Positions 58,563-63,379 of a stretch of DNA of 63,379 bases are shown here, piece by piece. Below the pieces are notes generated by a model. It was not told the origin of the DNA and did not search any database. It worked only from the letters and a program-made list of their open reading frames with translations. How positions within the stretch are numbered: position 1 is the stretch's first letter; every line of letters begins with the position of its first letter. Origin of the DNA: Oscillospiraceae bacterium (lineage in GTDB: Bacteria; Bacillota; Clostridia; Oscillospirales; Ruminococcaceae); assembly GCA_017550285.1 (NCBI GenBank), contig JAFZPP010000021.1, positions 85,874 through 149,252 of the forward strand, read 5' to 3'. The position numbers were made by a program, and so were the translations under genes.

Positions 58563-58604
58563 GATCGGGTAATGCTTTACGGCGTTGCCCGATCCTGCTT
58601 TTCT
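58563..58604 (+). terminator. Terminator of second cohesin-like gene
   Basis: Stem GATCGGGTAA / TTGCCCGATC followed by CTGCTTTTC; related in sequence to the hairpin at 57226. Confidence 0.75.
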
Positions 58605-58683
58605 ATGGTGAATTTTCACGCAAAAGGAGCGCTGCATTGGAATATGAACGTAATCGCTGTCAATGCGCTTTAGAATATTTCAT

Positions 58684-58698
58684 GCAGGCGTTGCCTGC
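58684..58698. repeat. Inverted repeat next to promoter, copy 1
   Basis: GCAGGC-GTT-GCCTGC lies eight bases upstream of the -35 box; the same element precedes the duplicated gene at 59942-59956. Possible operator. Confidence 0.55.
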
Positions 58699-58706
58699 CT
58701 GCCTGC

Positions 58707-58735
58707 TTGACTTTTATGTTAAATTATGCTATAAT
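58707..58735 (+). promoter_or_regulatory. Promoter of cohesin/double-dockerin gene 1
   Basis: TTGACT, 17 bases, TATAAT. Confidence 0.8.
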
Positions 58736-58794
58736 ACCCGCAGAATGCGATACTGCATTCAGACAATCATTTGTAACAGAAAGGAAGGTAACCC

Positions 58795-59868
58795 GTGAAA
58801 AAGACGATCTTAGCAAAAACTGCCGCTGTATGCGGCGCAGCGATGCTCAGCCTGACCGGCTTTTCTGCGTTCGCGCAGAAGGATACACCGGTTGAGGAGA
58901 TATGGGGCATTGATGCAGAAAAGGTGAATGTTGCGGCGGGTGAGGTCGCGGCTCAACAGGGTGAGGTTGTGAAGTTTCCTGTGTATCTCGTGAATAATCT
59001 GCCGGAGGGCTTCACAAATCTTGAGATAGATATGTATTATGACGAGCGGCTGACACCGGTTCTCAAGGAAGACGGAAGCGTCGCTGTGAAAAAGGGGGAG
59101 GTCTGCGATGAACTGACCTGCGTCTTTACGCATGACGCGGAGCGCTGCAAGATCAAAATGAATGCTGCCGGCACTGCTCCGGAGAAGGATAACGGCTTAA
59201 TGTTCACTGTGGAGCTCACTGTGCCGGTTGACGATGCAGGGACATTTCCGGTTGTGATTCGGGTGAGACAGTTTGGCGATGCAAAGGAGGCGGAAGAGAC
59301 CGAAACGGTGAACTGGAGAGACAGCGGATACGTGGAAGTATCCGGTACGCCGAAACCGCCGGTGCGGGGCGATGTGAACCGTGACGGCGAGGTTACCGTT
59401 GAAGATTCAGTATTTGTTGCGGATTATTATATACAATGTGCAGCGGATCGCGTATACACAGGTGCGCTTAATCCTGAGAAAGCGGATGCTGACCGCGACG
59501 GTGTGGTCAGCTGGGAAGATATGCAGTGTATTCAGCGGTATTACACGGAGACTTTGTTAGCGCTGAGATTGATAACATGGGGAGAGATTCTGGATGACGG
59601 AGTATTTCCTCTCGAAGGAAAGCTAGGAGATGTCAATTCTGACTGGGATGTTGATGTGTCGGATGCGCAGATTGTTCTCAGTTATTATGTAAACCGGCTG
59701 GCTGATCCGAAGTATTCCGATCATGAGCATTCTGTTCGATGGAATGGGGATATTGATAAAAACGGAGAGATCGGTGTAGAGGATGCGCAGTATATTCTTC
59801 AGTATTACGTGAAAAATACACTGGCACATCAGAAGAAGGCTTGGATTCAGATTATCTGCGATAATTGA
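58795..59868 (+). CDS. Cohesin-like protein with two dockerins, copy 1
   Basis: 357 residues from a GTG (AAGGAAGG upstream). Signal peptide 1-28; cohesin-like domain about 45-183 (QGEVVKFPVYLVNN, GFTNLEIDMYYDERL, DNGLMFTVELTVP). Two dockerin-like modules follow: 191-252 (DVNRDGEVTVED and DADRDGVVSWED) and 277-341 (DVNSDWDVDVSDAQ and DIDKNGEIGVEDAQ). One loop has Trp in place of the usual Gly. A protein that both offers a cohesin and carries two dockerins can act as a branching adaptor in a cellulosome. Copy 2 follows directly and is nearly identical in its first 200 residues. Confidence 0.85.
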   Translation: MKKTILAKTAAVCGAAMLSLTGFSAFAQKDTPVEEIWGIDAEKVNVAAGEVAAQQGEVVKFPVYLVNNLPEGFTNLEIDMYYDERLTPVLKEDGSVAVKKGEVCDELTCVFTHDAERCKIKMNAAGTAPEKDNGLMFTVELTVPVDDAGTFPVVIRVRQFGDAKEAEETETVNWRDSGYVEVSGTPKPPVRGDVNRDGEVTVEDSVFVADYYIQCAADRVYTGALNPEKADADRDGVVSWEDMQCIQRYYTETLLALRLITWGEILDDGVFPLEGKLGDVNSDWDVDVSDAQIVLSYYVNRLADPKYSDHEHSVRWNGDIDKNGEIGVEDAQYILQYYVKNTLAHQKKAWIQIICDN

Positions 59869-59941
59869 CAGCATCACGACACATGAGCGCAGTATCGTAA
59901 TGCTTTCATATTCGGTATCAATGAGCTTTAGTATATTTCAT

Positions 59942-59956
59942 GCAGGCGTTGCCTGC
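59942..59956. repeat. Inverted repeat next to promoter, copy 2
   Basis: Same GCAGGC-GTT-GCCTGC element as at 58684-58698, four bases upstream of the -35 box. Confidence 0.55.
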
Positions 59957-59960
59957 CTGC

Positions 59961-59989
59961 TTGACATTTTATGTTAAATATGATACGAT
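59961..59989 (+). promoter_or_regulatory. Promoter of cohesin/double-dockerin gene 2
   Basis: TTGACA, 17 bases, TACGAT: a better -35 and a poorer -10 than in copy 1. Confidence 0.7.
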
Positions 59990-60047
59990 ATTCGCAGAAC
60001 ATTATATGTGTTCAGATGATTATGTTTGACAGAAAGGAATGTAACCC

Positions 60048-61106
60048 ATGAAAAAGACGATCTTAGCAAAAACTGCCGCTGTATGCGGCGCAGCGATGCT
60101 CAGCCTGACCGGCTTTTCTGCGTTCGCGCAGAAGGTTACACCGGTTGAGGAGATATGGGGCATTGATGCAGAAAAGGTGAATGTTGCGGCAGGTGAGGTC
60201 ACGGCTGAACAGGGCGAGGTTGTGAAATTCCCTGTTTACCTCGTGAATAATCTGCCGGAGGGCTTCACAAATCTTGAGATAGATATGTATTATGACGAGC
60301 GGCTGACACCGGTTCTCAAGGAAGACGGAAGTGTCGCTGTGAAAAAGGGGGAGGTCTGCGATGAACTGACCTGCGTCTTCTCACATGACGCGGAGCGCTG
60401 CAAGATCAAAATGAATGCTGCCGGCACTGCTCCGGAGAAGGATAACGGCTTAATGTTCACTGTTGAACTCATTGTGCCGAGTGACGAAGCCGGGTATTTC
60501 CCGGTTGTGATTCGGGTGAGACAGTTCAATGATGCAAAGCTGGATGAGACTGAAACGGTTGAATGGAGACACAGCGGATACGTGAAAGTATTCGGCACGC
60601 CGAAACCGCCGGTGCGGGGCGATGTGAACCGTGACGGTGAGGTCGCCATAGAAGATGCACAGCTTGTCTTTGATTATTACCGGCAATGCGCAGCGGAGCA
60701 TGCATATATCGAGGCTTCTGGTGGTCTGGAGGCAGGGGATGTAGACCGGGACGGCGCGGTCAGCTGGGAAGATGTGCAGTATATTCAGGCGTATTACACG
60801 GATACTTTGATGAACAAGCTGACAACATGGGGAGAGATTCTGGACGGCGGACCGTATCTGATGCTTGGAAATGTAAATTCAGACCGTATTGTTGATGTGT
60901 CGGATGCGCAGATTGTTCTCAATTATTACGCAAAAAGACTGACAGATCCAAAGTATTCCGATGATACTATAGAAACGACTACTGCGGATATTGATCAAAA
61001 CGGCGAGATCAGCGTGGAGGATGCGCAGTATATTCTTCAGTATTACGTGAAAAATACATTGGCACATCAGAAGAAGGCTTGGATTCAGATTATCTGCGAT
61101 AATTGA
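60048..61106 (+). CDS. Cohesin-like protein with two dockerins, copy 2
   Basis: 352 residues from an ATG. Same layout as the gene at 58795. The N-terminal 145 residues differ at only a handful of positions, while the first dockerin region and the stretch between the modules have diverged (DVNRDGEVAIEDAQLVFDYYR, in part). The last 30 residues are again nearly identical. The stop codon lies inside the -35 box of the mrp promoter. Probably a recent tandem duplication with diversification at the docking surfaces, so the two copies may prefer different cohesins. Confidence 0.85.
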   Translation: MKKTILAKTAAVCGAAMLSLTGFSAFAQKVTPVEEIWGIDAEKVNVAAGEVTAEQGEVVKFPVYLVNNLPEGFTNLEIDMYYDERLTPVLKEDGSVAVKKGEVCDELTCVFSHDAERCKIKMNAAGTAPEKDNGLMFTVELIVPSDEAGYFPVVIRVRQFNDAKLDETETVEWRHSGYVKVFGTPKPPVRGDVNRDGEVAIEDAQLVFDYYRQCAAEHAYIEASGGLEAGDVDRDGAVSWEDVQYIQAYYTDTLMNKLTTWGEILDGGPYLMLGNVNSDRIVDVSDAQIVLNYYAKRLTDPKYSDDTIETTTADIDQNGEISVEDAQYILQYYVKNTLAHQKKAWIQIICDN

Positions 61107-61131
61107 CAGTCGTGCATTTTTGTGGTATACT
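61103..61131 (+). promoter_or_regulatory. Promoter of mrp-prmA
   Basis: TTGACA, 17 bases, TATACT; the -35 box overlaps the stop codon of the preceding gene. Confidence 0.8.
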
Positions 61132-61164
61132 AGGTGTATCATAACACCGAAAGGATGATTTTTT

Positions 61165-62004
61165 GTGAGCGAATGCACACACGATTGTTCCACCTGCGGA
61201 GAGGCTTGCGCGAGTCGTCAGCCGCAGGACCTGCATGAAAAACCGCATGAACTGAGCAAGATCGGCAAGGTGATCGCGGTCGTCAGCGGCAAGGGCGGCG
61301 TCGGAAAGTCGCTGGTTACGGCGCTGACTGCGGTCTCCGTACAGCGCAGCGGTCATACGGTCGGTATCCTCGATGCCGATATCACAGGTCCGTCTGTGCC
61401 GAAAATGTTTGGCATCAAGCAGCGCGCCGAGGGCGATGAAACCGGTATTTTTCCGGTCAGAACGAAGCTCGGCACGGATATTATGAGCGTCAATCTGCTG
61501 CTGGAAAACCCGGAGGACCCTGTCATCTGGCGCGGTCCGGTCATTGCCGGCGCAGTCAAGCAGTTCTGGACGGATGTCATCTGGGGCGATGATGAATTCC
61601 TGTTTGTCGATATGCCGCCCGGAACCGGTGACGTTCCGCTGACTGTATTCCAGAGCATTCCGGTTGACGGCATCCTGATTGTCACAACGCCGCAGGAGCT
61701 TGTCTCGATGATCGTCGAGAAGGCGGTGCGCATGGCGAAGACCATGAACGTGCCGATTCTCGGTCTGGTTGAGAATATGAGCTATGCGGAATGTCCGGAC
61801 TGCGGCAAGCGGATTCCGGTATTCGGAGAGAGCCATATTGACGAGATTGCAGCGGAGCATCAGCTGCCGGTGCTGGGCAAGATTCCGATGAATCCGAAGC
61901 TCGCCGGCGCATGTGATAAGGGCATGGTCGAACTCTTTGAGGGCGACTGGCTCGAACCGGCTGTCCGTGCGATTCTTGCATTGGGTGAGGGTGCTGCGCG
62001 GTGA
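61165..62004 (+). CDS. mrp: Mrp/NBP35-type iron-sulfur carrier P-loop ATPase
   Basis: 279 residues from a GTG at 61165 (GAAAGGATG upstream). Residues 4-15 hold four cysteines (ECTHDCSTCGEAC), like the N-terminal cluster site of NBP35. The deviant Walker A is GKGGVGKS (42-49); MPPGTGD and GLVENMSY are family motifs, and a CPDC pair sits later. Members bind and transfer 4Fe-4S clusters to target proteins. Coupled to prmA by a GTGA overlap. Confidence 0.95.
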   Translation: MSECTHDCSTCGEACASRQPQDLHEKPHELSKIGKVIAVVSGKGGVGKSLVTALTAVSVQRSGHTVGILDADITGPSVPKMFGIKQRAEGDETGIFPVRTKLGTDIMSVNLLLENPEDPVIWRGPVIAGAVKQFWTDVIWGDDEFLFVDMPPGTGDVPLTVFQSIPVDGILIVTTPQELVSMIVEKAVRMAKTMNVPILGLVENMSYAECPDCGKRIPVFGESHIDEIAAEHQLPVLGKIPMNPKLAGACDKGMVELFEGDWLEPAVRAILALGEGAAR

Positions 62005-62969
62005 ACTGGCTCGAAGTAACAATCGAAACCGCAAAGCCGATGCTGGATATCCTCTGCGCGATGCTGACCGATCTCGGCTTCAAGGGCTTTTCGGTATATG
62101 ATCCCGACGATTTTGAGGACCTTATGGCAGGCAGAGTCGGTCACTGGGATTATCTCGAGGAGGGACTGACCGAGCAGCTGACGCAGGGCAATCCGAGCGT
62201 CACGGTTTATGTTCCTGAAAATGCGCAGGGCGCAGAGCAGATGACGGCGGTCAAAACGCTGCTTGCACAGTTGAAAAACGGCGCACAGGCAGCGGAATTC
62301 GGCTCACTCAATATGACCATGAAGGGTATCCGTGAGGAGGACTGGGCGAATAACTGGAAGCAGTATTTCAAGCCGCTCCCGATCGGAAAGCGCCTCTGGA
62401 TTACGCCGACATGGGTGGACGAGCCGGTTCCGGCAGGCAGAACGGCACTGCGGATTGATCCGGGCTCCAGCTTCGGCACGGGACAGCATGATACCACAAA
62501 GCTCTGCCTGACATTCCTCGAGGAATGCGTGCAGGACGGTGCGCATGTACTGGATATCGGCTGCGGAAGCGGCATTCTTTCCATCGGAGCGATGCTGCTC
62601 GGCGCGAAGGATGCGACGGCGATTGACATTGAACAGAATGCGGCGGAGTCTGCTGCGGAAAATGCGCAGACGAACGGGATTGATCCTGCGAAGTATCAGA
62701 CAATCTGCGGCAATATTCTCGAGGATGAAGCGCTGGTGCAGCGTCTCGGCACGGGCTATGATGTGGTTTGTGCCAATATCGTTGCGGATATTCTGATTGC
62801 GATGCGGACGCTTTTTGTGCATTTCATGAAGGACGGCGCGAAGCTGATGCTTTCGGGCATCATCGACGAGCGTCTGGACGAGGTGCTGGTTGCCATGCAG
62901 GAGGAGCATCTTAGCGTTCTGACCGTGGAACACAGTGCAGGCTGGGCTGCGGTTTTACTCGAAAAATAA
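62001..62969 (+). CDS. prmA: Ribosomal protein L11 methyltransferase
   Basis: 322 residues from a GTG that overlaps the mrp stop (GTGA). The N-terminal domain (NWLEVTIETA) is followed by the catalytic domain with PGSSFGTGQHDTT and the AdoMet loop LDIGCGSGILSIGA, then CANIVADIL, which replaces the NPPY-type motif in this family. PrmA trimethylates ribosomal protein L11. Followed by a terminator. Length and motifs complete. Confidence 0.96.
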   Translation: MNWLEVTIETAKPMLDILCAMLTDLGFKGFSVYDPDDFEDLMAGRVGHWDYLEEGLTEQLTQGNPSVTVYVPENAQGAEQMTAVKTLLAQLKNGAQAAEFGSLNMTMKGIREEDWANNWKQYFKPLPIGKRLWITPTWVDEPVPAGRTALRIDPGSSFGTGQHDTTKLCLTFLEECVQDGAHVLDIGCGSGILSIGAMLLGAKDATAIDIEQNAAESAAENAQTNGIDPAKYQTICGNILEDEALVQRLGTGYDVVCANIVADILIAMRTLFVHFMKDGAKLMLSGIIDERLDEVLVAMQEEHLSVLTVEHSAGWAAVLLEK

Positions 62970-62973
62970 GAAC

Positions 62974-63007
62974 AGCGGTTCGGCTGAAAAACAGTCGGAC
63001 CGCTTTA
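62974..63007 (+). terminator. Terminator after prmA
   Basis: Stem AGCGGTTCGGCTG / CAGTCGGACCGCT followed by TTATC. Confidence 0.75.
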
Positions 63008-63082
63008 TCATAGCGCTTTTTGATATGGATTCGGTCGAATCAGAGCGGTTATTGTGCAAAACGGAAAATGTCGGAAAAACGC

Positions 63083-63111
63083 TTGACTTTTCCGCGAAAA
63101 TATGGTATCAT
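63083..63111 (+). promoter_or_regulatory. rRNA-type promoter P1
   Basis: TTGACT, 17 bases, TATCAT; first of two tandem promoters. Confidence 0.7.
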
Positions 63112-63189
63112 AAGCAAGTCGCCGCGAGACGGGGACAGGCACTTCGGAAAAGACCTCAGAAAAAACTTGAAAAAAGTTTTGAAAAGGGG

Positions 63190-63218
63190 TTGACAAACTT
63201 CCGAAAATGTGCTATAAT
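63190..63218 (+). promoter_or_regulatory. rRNA-type promoter P2
   Basis: TTGACA, 17 bases, TATAAT: perfect consensus, about 107 bases after P1. Confidence 0.85.
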
Positions 63219-63379
63219 AAATAAGCTGTCGGTAAGACAAGCGGCACCTTGAAAATTGAACAATGCAACCAAAAAGAAACCCTTGAAGATTCCGCATTTT
63301 CTGACTGGAAACAGGAAAGGGAATGCAAGTCGAGGCGAGACTATAAAGCGCGAAACAAGAAGTAATTGCGAGTGACTCG
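63219..63379 (+). other. Probable leader of an rRNA operon, 16S gene beyond window
   Basis: Downstream of P2 the words CCTTGAAAATTGAACAATG appear, which in Firmicutes usually sit in rRNA operon leaders or spacers. A hairpin (GCATT...CTG / CAG...AATGC) follows. No open frame and no 16S start is reached before the window ends. Confidence 0.6.

Larger units (their letters stand above)
58660..61106 (+). repeat. Tandem duplication covering promoter and gene
   Basis: The segment from about 58660 to 59868 is repeated from about 59920 to 61106, including the hairpin, promoter, ribosome binding site and whole gene. Highest identity is at the 5' end and the extreme 3' end of the genes. Confidence 0.85.

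Noticed and set aside
1-63379. CRISPR arrays, transposases, phage genes or attachment sites
   Set aside because: No regularly spaced repeats, transposase motifs or integrases were seen; the few repeats found are short tandem or gene-sized duplications.

Overview
The window looks like chromosome of a low-GC Gram-positive, anaerobic, cellulosome-forming gut bacterium of the Ruminococcus / Oscillospiraceae type. The reasons are cohesin-like and dockerin modules, sporulation genes (sigma-G, yabP-yabQ), Firmicutes-type promoters (TTGACA-17-TATAAT, often TTGCAA as -35), a GC content of roughly 50-55% by eye, and many lipoproteins. I cannot name the species. No phage, insertion sequence or CRISPR array is visible.

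Layout. (1) 1-7224, minus strand: a polyamine operon with a PLP Orn/Lys/Arg decarboxylase, an aminopropyltransferase, carboxy(nor)spermidine dehydrogenase and decarboxylase, and several small unknown proteins. It is led by a near-consensus promoter at 7395-7423. (2) 7865-16152, plus strand: an ECF sigma factor, a membrane protein that is probably its partner, a lipoprotein carrying two copies of that partner's outer domain, an Ig-like lipoprotein, and four consecutive lipoprotein serpins. This is the most original locus in the window. (3) 16257-29213, minus strand: housekeeping and unknown genes (uvrA, a paired membrane-protein family, a flavoprotein, a YgiQ radical SAM protein, kptA, ftsK/spoIIIE, uppP). 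(4) 29580-36471, minus strand: an ECF-type importer plus a heterodimeric ABC pair under a TetR regulator, resembling metallophore-uptake loci. (5) 36782-41776, minus strand: xth, a YbjN-like protein, a peptide-binding lipoprotein, cytidine deaminase with an odd N-terminus, ackA. (6) 42003-50001, mostly plus strand: tmcAL, small envelope proteins, YigZ, sigG (minus), a dockerin protein, the conserved yabP-yabQ-divIC-S1 block, ylmH. (7) 50406-50557: a two-tRNA operon (Met, Glu). (8) 50691-62969: a CAP-like protein, an SGNH esterase with dockerin, a Sel1 protein, bipA, then four cohesin-like surface/scaffold genes in a row, two of them a recent tandem duplication with two dockerins each, then mrp and prmA. 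(9) 63083-63379: tandem strong promoters and a leader that probably belong to an rRNA operon beginning beyond the window.

How the parts may work together (inference). The sigma/serpin locus looks like an envelope-stress or protease-defence regulon: the sigma factor is probably held by the membrane protein, whose outer domain is shared with the next lipoprotein, and the output may be surface serpins that trap proteases attacking the cell surface or cellulosome. The cohesin/dockerin genes at 46 kb, 51.6 kb and 56-61 kb supply enzymes, adaptors and a putative wall- or membrane-anchored cohesin for the extracellular fibre-degrading complex. Coordinates of starts were chosen by ribosome binding site and family length. 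Functions rest on sequence recognition by eye, with no database search.
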